From positions 1 to 50,080 of the forward strand of contig CAMDED010000043.1 in the NCBI GenBank assembly GCA_945893365.1: a stretch of 50,080 nt of DNA, in the 5' to 3' direction. Within the stretch, counting starts at the first letter, position 1, and every line of letters begins with the position of its first letter. Source of the stretch: Candidatus Sulfopaludibacter sp. SbA3 (GTDB taxonomy: Bacteria > Acidobacteriota > Terriglobia > Bryobacterales > Bryobacteraceae). Under the pieces are notes generated by a model, which was not told the DNA's origin, did no database searches, and saw nothing but the letters and a program-made list of their open reading frames with translations. Shown here in pieces: positions 1-9,094 of this stretch. The position numbers and the translations under genes were made by a program.

Positions 1-948
1 CTGTGCGTCATCTCCGGCGGCGGCTCGGCGCTGCTTCCACTGCCCGCCGCGCCGGTCACGTTGGAAGAAAAACAGCGCGTCACGGGACTCCTGCTTGAGT
101 GCGGCGCGACCATCCACGAAATCAACGCAGTGCGGAAGCATATCTCGGAGGTAAAAGGCGGGCAGCTCTCGCGTCTGGCCTTTCCGGCAACCGTGATTTC
201 GTTGTTGCTTTCCGACGTGATCGGCGATAACCTTGACGTTATCGGTTCCGGACCCACTGCGCCCGACGCCTCCACGTGGCAGACCGCGCGCGACGTCTTG
301 AACAAGTTCGGAATTTGGGAACGGGTTCCAGCCGTTGTGCGCGATCGCATTGACAGCGGCCTGCGCGGCGGGATCGGGGACACTCCTAAGTCCGGTGACG
401 CCACGCTCGCGCGCACGCACAATCTGGTCGTCGGGAGCAACCTGCTGGCCGTCGAAGCGGCCGCCGTAAAGGCTCGGGAGTTGGGTTACCAGGCCGTGAT
501 CCTCTCGACTTTCATTGAAGGAGAAACACGGGAAGTGGCGAGGATGCACGCCGCAATAGCGAAACAGACTGTCCGCTTCGGCCAGCCCGTCGAGCCGCCG
601 GTGTGCCTGATTTCAGGCGGTGAAACCACCGTGACGCTGTGCCCTGGGCATGGAACCGGTGGACGTAATCAGGAGTTCGCGCTTGCGGCGGCGCTCGACA
701 TCGCCGGTCTCGAGAACGTCGTGATCCTGAGCGGCGGCACGGACGGAACGGATGGGCCAACCGACGCCGCGGGCGCGCTCGCGGATGGGTTCACCGTGAC
801 ACGAGCCGCCGCCCTCGGCCTCTCCGCGAAAGACGCTCTCGCACGCCACGACGCGTATCCGTTCTTCGATGCTCTGGGCGACCTGCTAAAGACAGGGCCC
901 ACGAACACGAACGTGATGGATGTCCGGCTTGTTCTAGCCGCGAATTAG
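1..948 (+). CDS. Glycerate 2-kinase, MOFRL family (5' end outside window)
   Basis: The frame is open from base 1, so the start lies upstream and the N-terminal part of the kinase is missing. What remains covers the end of the DUF4147 (MOFRL-associated) domain, including a GGG-S-ALLPLP loop at the window edge, and the full C-terminal MOFRL domain. Diagnostic stretches are ISGGETTVT, GTGGRNQEFAL, GTDGTDGPTDAAGA and KTGPTNTNVMD. Family members phosphorylate D-glycerate to 2-phosphoglycerate with ATP in the cytosol, feeding glyoxylate, serine or hydroxypyruvate carbon into glycolysis. The stop at 946-948 lies 39 bases before the next start on the same strand. Assignment is secure; the exact length is unknown. 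Confidence 0.93.
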   Translation: MCVISGGGSALLPLPAAPVTLEEKQRVTGLLLECGATIHEINAVRKHISEVKGGQLSRLAFPATVISLLLSDVIGDNLDVIGSGPTAPDASTWQTARDVLNKFGIWERVPAVVRDRIDSGLRGGIGDTPKSGDATLARTHNLVVGSNLLAVEAAAVKARELGYQAVILSTFIEGETREVARMHAAIAKQTVRFGQPVEPPVCLISGGETTVTLCPGHGTGGRNQEFALAAALDIAGLENVVILSGGTDGTDGPTDAAGALADGFTVTRAAALGLSAKDALARHDAYPFFDALGDLLKTGPTNTNVMDVRLVLAAN

Positions 949-987
949 AACTATAGTTGGATAAATTTTCCGATTTCGAGGTATCTC

Positions 988-3900
988 ATGACGAATCGAA
1001 CGATTGTCGGGCTGCTGCTGCTTTTTGCGTGCGCCGTCTGGGCGCAGGACTACCGGGGACGGGTTCAGGGAGTGATCACCGACCCCTCGAACGCCGCGAT
1101 TGCGCAGGCCACTGTACGGCTGCAGAACAACGCGACTAAGACCGTCACAGTCCGCACATCGGACGAAAGCGGGCGCTATCTTTTCGACTTCGTCGAACCG
1201 GGCGCGTATACGCTGACCGGCGAAGGCGCTGGATTCGGCAAGTTCGTGCGTGAGAACCTGCAGGTTCTGGTGCGATCGGACCTCTCGGTCAACATTGGGC
1301 TGAAGCTCGGCGACGTCAGCCAGACCGTTACCGTCGAGGCCAATGCCGTTGAGATTCAATTCAACACCACTACTCTCTCGCAGACGGTGGACGGGACGAT
1401 GCTGAAGGAACTTCCGGTGCTCGCGCGGAATCCGTTTACGCTCGCGCTGCTCGATCCGGCGGTGGTGAACCGCTACTCGGACGTGTCCAAACGCAATCCT
1501 TTCTACCAGCTCTCAACCACCGGCGTGGACGTCGGCGGGCAGACCAGCGGCCGCAACGAGGTGCAGATCGACGGCTCGCCCATCGGCGTAGGCTCACGGG
1601 GATCGTACGCGCCGCCGATGGACGCGGTGCAGGAGTTCACCGTGCAGCAGAACTCGGTCGATGCGGAATCCGGCTTCTCCGCGGGCGGCGTGCTGAACGT
1701 CGGCATGAAGGCGGGCACGAACGAATATCATGGCAGCGCCTACTACTTCGGACGCAATCCCAAGTTCAATGCGGTGTCGAACGCTTTCACGCGCGCACCC
1801 AACGTGGTTCGGAATCACGTCGGCGGCGGCACCATCGGCGGTCCGATTCTGAAGAACAAGCTGTTCACGTTCTTCACCTACGAGAAATGGAAGAACCGCC
1901 AACCTTACACGAAGGTGATGACGCTGCCGACCGACCTCGAGCGCGCGGGTGATTTCTCCCAGTCGCTGAGCAGGGCGGGCGCGTTGCGTCCGATCTACGA
2001 TCCCTCGACGACGGTGACTAATTCCGCCACAAATGCCGTCACCCGGCAGCCCTTCGCGGGCAACCGCGTGCCCACGGCGAGGATGGACCCCACTTCCCTG
2101 CTTTTCATGAACGATATCTGGAAGCCGAATAATCCCGGCGACGACCTGACCGGTATCAATAACTACCGCACCGGATACGCCTGGTTCCTCGACTATTGGA
2201 ATGTGTCCAACCGCACCGACTGGAACATCACGCCGAAGTGGAAGATGTTCGCCCGCTACAGCGTCATCCGCACCCGGCTCGATAACAACAACTACGGCAA
2301 CAGCGTCGCCACCACGTCCGACAACGGCGGCCTGATGGATGCGCTGAACGCCGCCGTCGATAGCGTGTACTCGCTGAACGCCCGCACTGTGATCAACTTC
2401 CGCATGGGCGTCGTTTACTCCGAGGATGAGTACGATTCCGAGTGGGCCAAGCTGGGCGAAGCGGGCCTCGCGAAATACTGGCCGAACAACCCATGGTACA
2501 AGCCGTACACCGCCGACGCGCCCGCCGTCTACTATCCCAACCTGAACATCGGCGGCGCGACGTTCGGCAAGTCGAGCTGGTGGAGTTACCGTCCGCGCAA
2601 GTACTCCTATCAGGGCAGCGTGGCGCATGACCGCGGCCGACATTACATGAAGGCCGGCATGGCCTTTCGCCACGCGTTCGAATACTCGCAACTGCCGAAT
2701 CTGGGGACGTTCCCCTTCACCGCCAACCTGACGGCGGATACCTACCTTGCGCCAAACCTGCTGAACTCCGGCAGCGCCTGGGCGACTTTCCTGCTTGGAT
2801 CGATCGATAACAGCCTGCTCGCGAGGTACGTCTCTCCGCGATACACGAAACAGGATCAATACGGCGTGTTCTTCCAGGACGATTTCAAGTTGAACCGCCG
2901 CCTGACGTTGAATCTCGGACTGCGGTGGGAGTACGAAACGGCGCCGTCCGAGCGTGAAGGACGCCTCGCGCGTTATCTCGATGTGACGAATCCCATTCCC
3001 GAGTTCCAGAACAACGCGCCGGTCATGCCGCCGCAAGTGGGCACGATCGCCGGGGCGGTCAAGCCGTCTTATAACGGTGCATGGATCTATACGGACGGCA
3101 AGACCCCGGGTCTCTATCAGGCTCCGAAGGCGAACTTCCTGCCGCGGCTGGGCGTGGCGTACCGCATCAACGACAAGTCCGCCCTCCGCGTCGGCTACGC
3201 CCGCTACGCGGTGCCGATTATGAGCATTCTCGGGTACTCGTGGATTCTGCCATCGACGGACGGGTACTCGACGCAGTCGAACGGCCCGCAGGTCTTGCAG
3301 GGGATACCGCAGGGCGTCTTCAGCAATCCGTTCCCGGCGTCGAATCCGCTGGTCCTGCCCGTCGGCCGCGGCAACGGACGCAACACGAACCTGGGCTCGA
3401 CGGACGCCACCACCTGGTCGCGTCAGAACCTGCGCACGCCCATGAACGACCGGTTCAACTTCACGCTCGAGCGCGACCTGATGCGCGGATTCAAGCTCGA
3501 TGGGACGTTCTTTATGAATTTCGGCCACGACATGGTGCCTGAAGGGCAAGGCGGCAACGCTGGTTTTGGAACCGCGCTGAACATGGTGGATCCGCAGCTC
3601 GGCTATACCTACAAGTCCACGCTGACCGCGCCCGTCAACAATCCCTTTTTCGGTCTTCCGGCGAGCCTGATGCCGGGACAGCTTCGAGGCCAGCGGACTG
3701 TGGCGCTTTCGACTCTGATACGGCCGTATCCGCAGTACGCCGACCTGACCGAAGGCTTCATGCCCGGCATCGAAAATCGCTACAAGGCGCTGCAGCTTCG
3801 CGTGCAGCGCCGCTTCGCCCAGGGCTATAGCGTAGTGTGGGGCTATAACTACAACCGCGAAGAGACTGGCGCGTTCTTCAATGCGCCGGACCAGTACGCG

Positions 3901-4434
3901 AACAAGCTGACGATGATCCCGGGCTCCCTGCCTCGCCATCGCATGACGCTTGCCACGACAACCGACGTTCCCTACGGCCGTGGCCGCCAATTCGGGCGCA
4001 CCGCGCATCCGGTTCTGAACGCCGTCTTCGGCGGCTGGTCCACGAGCAGCATCTTGCTGTGGAATTCCGGGGCGTTTCTTCGCTTCGGACAACTGGATGT
4101 CTCAGGAGAACCGGGGGCGGCTTCCCGCGATTGGGGGAAGTGGTTCGACACTTCCGTCTTCAAGCAGGCGACGCCCTTCACGCCGCGCACGAATCCGTTT
4201 CAGTACGAGGGCGTCACCGGGCCGAACTACTGGAGCCTGGATAGTACGCTATCGAAAAACTTCAACGTCACCGAGCGGTTCAAGCTCGAGGTGCGGTTCG
4301 AGGCCTACAACCTTACCAACAGCGTGATGCCGGGCAACCCCAACTTGACCGTGACGAGCACGCAGTTCGGCGTGGTGAACTCACAGGTGAACTACGGCCG
4401 CGAAGTGCAGTACACTTTGAGACTGCATTTCTAA
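988..4434 (+). CDS. TonB-dependent outer-membrane transporter, Oar-like, with carboxypeptidase-regulatory-like N-terminus
   Basis: 1148 residues. A signal peptide (hydrophobic run GLLLLFACAVW, cleavage near AQDYRG) is followed by a carboxypeptidase-regulatory-like beta-sandwich at about residues 25-105 (RGRVQGVITDPSNAAIA). A plug region follows (the VEIQFNTTTLSQTVDG area) and then a long region rich in aromatic residues and asparagine, as expected of a beta-barrel. The last residue is phenylalanine (YTLRLHF), the usual outer-membrane insertion signal. Acidobacteria carry dozens of these large Oar-type receptors, generally assumed to take up glycans or peptides; the substrate cannot be read from the sequence. 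The ATG is preceded by GAGGT at a good distance. No sigma/anti-sigma pair sits next to it, so regulation is unknown. Confidence 0.92.
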   Translation: MTNRTIVGLLLLFACAVWAQDYRGRVQGVITDPSNAAIAQATVRLQNNATKTVTVRTSDESGRYLFDFVEPGAYTLTGEGAGFGKFVRENLQVLVRSDLSVNIGLKLGDVSQTVTVEANAVEIQFNTTTLSQTVDGTMLKELPVLARNPFTLALLDPAVVNRYSDVSKRNPFYQLSTTGVDVGGQTSGRNEVQIDGSPIGVGSRGSYAPPMDAVQEFTVQQNSVDAESGFSAGGVLNVGMKAGTNEYHGSAYYFGRNPKFNAVSNAFTRAPNVVRNHVGGGTIGGPILKNKLFTFFTYEKWKNRQPYTKVMTLPTDLERAGDFSQSLSRAGALRPIYDPSTTVTNSATNAVTRQPFAGNRVPTARMDPTSLLFMNDIWKPNNPGDDLTGINNYRTGYAWFLDYWNVSNRTDWNITPKWKMFARYSVIRTRLDNNNYGNSVATTSDNGGLMDALNAAVDSVYSLNARTVINFRMGVVYSEDEYDSEWAKLGEAGLAKYWPNNPWYKPYTADAPAVYYPNLNIGGATFGKSSWWSYRPRKYSYQGSVAHDRGRHYMKAGMAFRHAFEYSQLPNLGTFPFTANLTADTYLAPNLLNSGSAWATFLLGSIDNSLLARYVSPRYTKQDQYGVFFQDDFKLNRRLTLNLGLRWEYETAPSEREGRLARYLDVTNPIPEFQNNAPVMPPQVGTIAGAVKPSYNGAWIYTDGKTPGLYQAPKANFLPRLGVAYRINDKSALRVGYARYAVPIMSILGYSWILPSTDGYSTQSNGPQVLQGIPQGVFSNPFPASNPLVLPVGRGNGRNTNLGSTDATTWSRQNLRTPMNDRFNFTLERDLMRGFKLDGTFFMNFGHDMVPEGQGGNAGFGTALNMVDPQLGYTYKSTLTAPVNNPFFGLPASLMPGQLRGQRTVALSTLIRPYPQYADLTEGFMPGIENRYKALQLRVQRRFAQGYSVVWGYNYNREETGAFFNAPDQYANKLTMIPGSLPRHRMTLATTTDVPYGRGRQFGRTAHPVLNAVFGGWSTSSILLWNSGAFLRFGQLDVSGEPGAASRDWGKWFDTSVFKQATPFTPRTNPFQYEGVTGPNYWSLDSTLSKNFNVTERFKLEVRFEAYNLTNSVMPGNPNLTVTSTQFGVVNSQVNYGREVQYTLRLHF

Positions 4435-4513
4435 GCGGCGTTTCAGAAGATCGGGCGCGGATTTGATGGCAACACCGGTGGGTGTCATTGTTCCTCCATG
4501 AATTGAGTCTTGC

Positions 4514-4555
4514 AGACCGGGCGCCTCTGTCCGTTGGGGAATCCCCTCCGGGTCT
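4514..4555 (+). terminator. Possible terminator hairpin behind the transporter gene
   Basis: AGACC (4514-4518) pairs with GGTCT (4551-4555), continued after one G-G mismatch by GG/CC. An inner GGGG-AAT-CCCC hairpin sits at 4536-4546. The right arm runs into a T-rich stretch, TTTCGTGTTT. It could end the transporter transcript, but the T tract is interrupted, so this is a weak call. Confidence 0.3.
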
Positions 4556-4962
4556 TTCGTGTTTGCGCAACTCTCGAACGACGCTACCGGATCGAGATTT
4601 CCCCTGGCCGTCTGGCAGCGCGCCACCGCGCCGGGGACGCGGCTGGAGGCGAAACTGCAGACGATCAAGCGGACGGGGACAAGCCGGGGGCACCGCCACT
4701 CGCTTACGCTCGGGCCGGTGAAAGCGCCGGCCAAAAGCAAAACCGCTTGTTGCGGCTTCGGGCCGGTTTAAGGAAGAGACATTCCTAATTGGGCCGCGCC
4801 CCAATCCCCGCCCGCCCTCAAAAAATAGTGCACTCCATGCGGTAAACCGGACGGATCGCGTGTAAATAAAAGCGGGCGTCTTGACAAGTTATCGACACCG
4901 GTGTGCTTTCCTGGCGCGACCGATTCAGTCGGCCCCGAGCTTGTATTGGATATTTCTCTCGC

Positions 4963-4990
4963 TTGCCTTTGGCCGGAAAAGCTGTATTCT
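4963..4990 (+). promoter_or_regulatory. Predicted sigma-70-type promoter for the acidic/basic protein gene
   Basis: TTGCCT (4963-4968), a 16-base spacer and TATTCT (4985-4990) lie 35 bases before the ATG at 5026. A clear GGGAGG ribosome binding site at 5013-5018 follows. Prediction from consensus only. Confidence 0.45.
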
Positions 4991-5025
4991 GGTTCTGATT
5001 CGATCCAAAAAAGGGAGGCTTGGCG

Positions 5026-5496
5026 ATGGCGACCTACGATTGGAAGAATTCGCCTTTCGACGATGAAGAGTTTGACGATTTTCACGATTCCGAGGAGGAG
5101 CACGCCGACTTGGGGCTCCGGTTAGACTCATACGAGGAAGACGACGATGACGACGAGGAATCGGAAGTTGAGATTGTCCCGGCAAGTTCGGAGTCGATCG
5201 AGTTGTCCGGCGCTATCTTGAGACGCATCTCGCCCGGCGCTGAACCGGCGCTCAACCTGAAACCTGTTGGCAGGGAGCCTTCGAGAAAGACGGCGATCAA
5301 GCCCGCGGCGAAGACTACGGCTCCCCGCAAGGCTGCGGTTCCGAAAGGCGCCAAGACCGTGGAAAAGAAGGTAGTGGCGAAAAAGCCGATCCGCAAAAGC
5401 GGGAAGATACCGGCTAAGAAGATTCCGCCGGAGCTGGCGGAAAATGGAAAATCCGGTAAGAAGCGTCCGGTCCGGAAGAGTGCCAGGAAGCGTTGA
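5026..5496 (+). CDS. Small charge-segregated protein with acidic N-terminus and histone-H1-like lysine-rich tail
   Basis: 156 residues and no named domain. Residues about 8-52 are strongly acidic (a run EEDDDDDEESEVE follows EEFDDFHDSEEEH). The C-terminal 70 residues are rich in Lys, Ala, Pro and Arg (repeated AAKT, APRKAA, KKPIRKSGK, PAKK motifs), resembling the tails of bacterial histone-H1-like and other nucleic-acid-binding proteins. The ATG at 5026 is preferred over the in-frame TTG at 5020 because GGGAGG (5013-5018) is seven bases from the ATG but only one from the TTG. A DNA- or RNA-binding role for the basic tail is an inference; the acidic block might bind or shield it. The gene stands alone with its own predicted promoter. 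Confidence 0.75.
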   Translation: MATYDWKNSPFDDEEFDDFHDSEEEHADLGLRLDSYEEDDDDDEESEVEIVPASSESIELSGAILRRISPGAEPALNLKPVGREPSRKTAIKPAAKTTAPRKAAVPKGAKTVEKKVVAKKPIRKSGKIPAKKIPPELAENGKSGKKRPVRKSARKR

Positions 5497-5733
5497 TTCT
5501 CACGGGAAGCGTCGTCCTGGGAGAGTTCCGGGTGCGGCGGATCCGAACAAGCCTGCCTCTGGGCCGTACCGATTCTCAGTGGTTCGAGTCCCGCCCAATC
5601 ACTACCTCTTTGCTTGCGAAGTAACGCGTTATTCCTTGCGCGCCCTCCGCACTGTAACGCACTGCAACTTTCGATATCCTAACCGAGCCTTGTCACCGTT
5701 ACAGACGCTGCGAACCGATGAGAGGAAGAGCGC

Positions 5734-6678
5734 TCAAGCCGTCCCGAAACGGATCTTGTGCGCGAGCCAGCGGCGTTCGAGGGTGCGGCGCTGCGCGTCC
5801 GAGATGCACGTCGTCGAGCCGCTTCGCAGATAGTCGAGTAGCGTTGAAACCGGCACAAACCATCCGTTCTTCCGGCTGATGCGGAGGATCAACTCGCGAA
5901 AGCGCGCATTCACGGCGCCGCCTTCGTGATAACCGTGCCCGAAATGCGTATACATGACGCACGCGCCGCCCTCTTCTTCCAGGCGATCCTGAGCGGCCTC
6001 CGTGATGCGGTCGTTCATGCTGCGCACGTTGGCGCCCTCGGAAGACGCATACCAGAAATTCACGTACGGACGCCGCGGGTCGTGGTAGGGCATGAAAGGA
6101 CACTCTCGCAGCGTGTTGATGCCGGGGAATACAAAGTTCCGCACGTAGGTGATCTTTTCGCGGCAGACATCGCCCCAAAAGTACGGATGTCCCTCGCAGT
6201 GGCCGAAGTACCGATTGTGGTGCTGGAACCGCGTCAGGAGATTGTAGAAAGCGCGGTGGACGCCCGTCAGGCGATGCTCGCCCCAATACAGATTCTCGTT
6301 GCAGTGATAATGATGCGCCATGGCGCGCGGATTGTTTCCGAAGAGCTCGGCGAACCGTTCAAGTCCGCAAACGGTCTCCTCGCGCGTGGAGGTGTGTGAG
6401 GTCGCGTTGTGAAAGCCGATCTCGAAACCCGCTCGTTGCAGGCTGTGGAGCCAGGGTACGCAGCCGTCGTCGGCGCATGTGATGCCGTTATCGGAGGCCT
6501 TGAGCGGACCGCGCACGGGCCAGACGCCTTTCGTCGTCCGCAGGCCGCAATCGGCCAGAAACCCGTAAACGGCCTCGCCGGCTTCCAGGGATTGCGAGTC
6601 GGGATCGTCAAAGACGGTGAAGGCGAAGCGCTTGTTATCGGGCCACTGTGCCATTCTCGAGGATAGCATGGAGGTCAT
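5734..6678 (-). CDS. Polysaccharide-deacetylase-like (NodB-fold) protein
   Basis: About 314 residues. The N-terminus AFTVFDDPD resembles NodB motif 1 (TFDDG). GFEIGFHNATSHTS resembles motif 2, where two histidines bind the catalytic metal. Later HYHCNENLYWG and YTHFGHGYHEGG add further histidines in the expected order. No signal peptide is visible, so it is probably cytosolic. Family members remove acetyl groups from amino sugars, but divergence from the classic motifs means the substrate, and activity itself, are uncertain. Alternative ATG starts lie at 6669 and 6654; the last begins MAQWPDNKR just before the conserved core and is a reasonable choice. Downstream of the PIG-L gene on the same strand, separated by about 300 bases. 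Confidence 0.7.
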   Translation of the reverse strand: MTSMLSSRMAQWPDNKRFAFTVFDDPDSQSLEAGEAVYGFLADCGLRTTKGVWPVRGPLKASDNGITCADDGCVPWLHSLQRAGFEIGFHNATSHTSTREETVCGLERFAELFGNNPRAMAHHYHCNENLYWGEHRLTGVHRAFYNLLTRFQHHNRYFGHCEGHPYFWGDVCREKITYVRNFVFPGINTLRECPFMPYHDPRRPYVNFWYASSEGANVRSMNDRITEAAQDRLEEEGGACVMYTHFGHGYHEGGAVNARFRELILRISRKNGWFVPVSTLLDYLRSGSTTCISDAQRRTLERRWLAHKIRFGTA

Positions 6679-6986
6679 TTCACCTTGACGCGGAACTGGG
6701 TGTCCAACATGACGGTGAAGAATCCGCCAAGTTTTCTTTTTTTGGGCTCCGCAAGGGCGAATCCGATGCCGAGCCGAGTGTAACCGGGCCTACAGGTCGG
6801 GGCATCGCCGATCGCGAATCGTGGATCATGCGGAACATCCGCCCGCCGGCATTGGACCGCGCCTCACCGGCTCGTCCAATCTCAGGAAGGCTGTCGGCGC
6901 GTGCAGCGCCCGTGAATTACCGCTGCGTTCTCCGGTGTGTTTCCCCGCGGCGACGCCAAGCCCCGCGGCTTTTTGGCCGCGCCGGA
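6679..6986. other. Intergenic stretch with a short perfect hairpin
   Basis: No convincing gene on either strand. A six-base perfect stem, CGCGGC-TTTTTG-GCCGCG (6964-6981), lies just behind the stop of the PIG-L gene and may stabilise or end that minus-strand transcript. It has no T tract. Confidence 0.4.
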
Positions 6987-7874
6987 TTACTTTAGCATCG
7001 GAAACAGGTTCCGCAAATCCTCTCCGCTGGGGCGCCTGCCGTACTCGCAGACCTCGAACGCTTCCGCGTGCCTCACCTTCCCGGCCCTTTCGGCCCCATA
7101 CCATTTCTCAAGGGCCGCGCGCACCGCCGGCGAGATCGGACGCGAGCGCGTGTCCGCAAGCCACTTCTTGCGCTCCACAACATCCTTGGGCACTTCGTCG
7201 AGCTTGCCGTCCACCCAGGGCAGCCACTCGTAGACCTGCGAAACGTGAGCGTCGAGGGCGTCGACCTTCTTCGCGAATGTTTCGTCGATGGAGATCGCGA
7301 CATCGGGACGGAACGGGGCCGGCTTCTGGAAATGGTCTTCGTAATAAAGGAACACGGGATTCTTGCGCAGTGGGGGCGTGTCCGGGGCCACGTTCGGCAC
7401 CACCACCATATAAGCGGCGTCCTGCACCAGCACGCCTGTGTAGCGATGGTCCGGATGATAGTCGTTTGGCCGCGGGGCCAGAACGATATCGGCGTTCCAC
7501 TGACGTATCCTGCGGATTACCTGGTGGCGGACGTCGAGCGACGGCAGAAGCTCTCCATCGTGGTTATCGAGCACTTCGTATTCGATACCCAGGCGGAAGC
7601 CCGACTCCTTAGCCTCCGCGCGGCGCCGTTTCGCCAGGGCTCCTCCTCCCTCAGTCTGATGTCCGGCGTCTCCGTTGGTGACGGAAACGAACTTTACAGC
7701 GTGACCCATGGCGGCGAACTTGGCGGCCGTGCCGCCGGCGCGAATATCGCAATCGTCCGGGTGCGCTCCAAAGGCGATGACGCGAAGCTTCGCGGTTTGA
7801 CCAGCTTGACCAGACGCAGTTTGACCCGACATAGCGAGCGAAATTAATGCAAACGGCAGAAGCCTATCCATCAC
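6987..7874 (-). CDS. PIG-L (LmbE-type) zinc-dependent deacetylase, exported
   Basis: 295 residues. An N-terminal hydrophobic segment (LLPFALISLAMSG) looks like a signal peptide. The catalytic core follows: AHPDDCDIRAGG, whose His and Asp bind zinc with Asp as base, and the second metal motif YHPDHRYTG. PIG-L enzymes deacetylate N-acetylglucosaminyl groups in lipids, mycothiol, bacillithiol or antibiotics. An exported PIG-L enzyme in an organism of this type probably acts on cell-surface or environmental glycans, but the substrate is unknown. The flippase-like gene lies 37 bases upstream on the same strand, so they may be co-transcribed. Confidence 0.9.
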   Translation of the reverse strand: MMDRLLPFALISLAMSGQTASGQAGQTAKLRVIAFGAHPDDCDIRAGGTAAKFAAMGHAVKFVSVTNGDAGHQTEGGGALAKRRRAEAKESGFRLGIEYEVLDNHDGELLPSLDVRHQVIRRIRQWNADIVLAPRPNDYHPDHRYTGVLVQDAAYMVVVPNVAPDTPPLRKNPVFLYYEDHFQKPAPFRPDVAISIDETFAKKVDALDAHVSQVYEWLPWVDGKLDEVPKDVVERKKWLADTRSRPISPAVRAALEKWYGAERAGKVRHAEAFEVCEYGRRPSGEDLRNLFPMLK

Positions 7875-7910
7875 AGGCGATTATATCGCGCCCTGTTCAA
7901 ACAGCGGCGT

Positions 7911-8960
7911 CTATTTTTCGGGCTTCTTGGCGGGAGCGGTCGCTCGAGCGTGGCCTTCGTGCGCGCGGCGGCGCACCTCGTCGAGCTTGAGGCCGCTGAT
8001 CAACACCGCAACCAGGCCGCCCGCCAGGAGCGGAGCCGTCGTCGCCGTCCATATCACCACGGAGAAACCCGCGGCGGTTGTCTTATCCACGCCGAACAGG
8101 CTGAGGGCGAGCACGCAGATCAGGTTGTACGACCCAACGTTGCCAGGCGCATTCGGCACTATGGTGCCGATTCGGAGAATGATCAGAACCGCGGCCGCGA
8201 CCGACACCGAGGATTGCTCGATTCCGTACCCCTCCAGCAACGCCCAGACCGGCACGATCTGAAGCACGAGGTAAAGCAGGCTCGCTCCGGAGGCGGCGAG
8301 CGCGGTATGTGAATTTCCCATGGCGTGCAATCCGTCCACAAGGTGATCGAGTGTCGCCTGCAGCCGGTGTCCCGCGGTCATCTTGCGAACGTGGCGTCTT
8401 TGGAACACGATCAGCGCGAGCAAACCAACCCCCGCAAGGATCAGCACCGCGAGAATCTGCACGCCTTCGACCAGGCTTTCCGGAAGGGTAGCGACACGCT
8501 CCAGGTGCGTCGTCTTGAGGGCGAGGAGGAAGGCGAGGATCAGCCAAACGCCGTCGATGATTCGTTCAATTCCCGCCGACGCCAACGAAAGCGCCAATGG
8601 AATGCGGCTCCAGAACGAGACCAGGTAGCAGCGGATGACTTCGCCCGGCCGGAAAGGCAGGATTTCATTGAAGAAGAGACCGATGTAGACCGCTTGCACA
8701 CTGCGAAAAAAGGACACACGCCCCAGCGGACTTAGCAGAATCTTCCATCGCCAGCCGTGGCAAACATATACCGCCAGATCGAATACAACGGCGACGGTGA
8801 CGTAGCGCCAGTCGAGCGACGCGAAATCCCTCAGAATCTGCCCGCGATCGACGCCTCGGAAGACCCAGATCATGCAGGCGAGGGAAACGGCATACCCCAG
8901 AACCGTTGGAATCCACTTTGGAATTCGGCGAAACGAAAACTTCTCCTCACTGGAGTCCAT
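7911..8960 (-). CDS. Lysylphosphatidylglycerol synthase transmembrane-region (UPF0104/flippase-like) membrane protein
   Basis: About 349 residues with seven or eight hydrophobic segments: VLGYAVSLACMIWVF near the start, then others including LILAFLLAL, ILAVLILAGVGLLALIVF, LLYLVLQIVPVWALL and APLLAGGLVAVLI. The pattern and the phrase FNEILPFRPGEVIRCYL match the LPG_synthase_TM family (PF03706), whose stand-alone members resemble the flippase half of MprF and AglD. It probably moves or handles a lipid-linked molecule in the inner membrane. An earlier in-frame ATG at 8990 would overlap the first unit of the repeat array at 8984-9066, which favours the ATG at 8960. A charged tail (HARATAPAKKPEK) ends the protein. 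Confidence 0.85.
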   Translation of the reverse strand: MDSSEEKFSFRRIPKWIPTVLGYAVSLACMIWVFRGVDRGQILRDFASLDWRYVTVAVVFDLAVYVCHGWRWKILLSPLGRVSFFRSVQAVYIGLFFNEILPFRPGEVIRCYLVSFWSRIPLALSLASAGIERIIDGVWLILAFLLALKTTHLERVATLPESLVEGVQILAVLILAGVGLLALIVFQRRHVRKMTAGHRLQATLDHLVDGLHAMGNSHTALAASGASLLYLVLQIVPVWALLEGYGIEQSSVSVAAAVLIILRIGTIVPNAPGNVGSYNLICVLALSLFGVDKTTAAGFSVVIWTATTAPLLAGGLVAVLISGLKLDEVRRRAHEGHARATAPAKKPEK

Positions 8961-8983
8961 GCGCGAATGTGGTCCCAAAGAAC

Positions 8984-9066
8984 CTATCATAGCCCAAGGC
9001 GGATCGTTGCCTGTAGCGGATCATTGCTTGAAGTGGATCATGCCCAAGGCGAATCATGAACCAGGG
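8984..9066 (+). repeat. Five imperfect 16-17 bp tandem repeats upstream of the ECF sigma gene
   Basis: Units start at 8984, 9000, 9017, 9034 and 9050. Typical units are CGGATCATTGCTTGAAG and TGGATCATGCCCAAGG; all share a core close to GGATCATNGCC. The array fills the gap between the divergent flippase and sigma-factor genes, ending 29 bases before the sigma GTG. The 17 bp periodicity and position suggest either an iterated operator or a slippage product. Confidence 0.7.
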
Positions 9067-9094
9067 CGGAGCAGGCTGCTAAACTGGGATCTGC

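Larger units (their letters stand above)
4435..5025. other. Intergenic stretch with no gene found
   Basis: About 590 bases between two plus-strand genes. Short open frames on both strands lack recognisable domains and ribosome binding sites. It holds a complex hairpin at 4514-4555, a small inverted repeat ATTGGG-N6-CCCAAT at 4788-4805, and a likely promoter for the downstream gene at 4963-4990. Confidence 0.5.

Noticed and set aside
1594-4092. 832-codon open frame antisense to the transporter gene
   Set aside because: Composition (Arg/Val/His-rich) is that of a high-GC antisense shadow; the opposite strand has signal peptide, domains and barrel end.
5575-5600. tRNA-like T-arm (GGTTCGAGTCC at 5581)
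   Set aside because: The arms around the TTCGAGT loop pair in only two positions, and no acceptor or anticodon stem can be found upstream.
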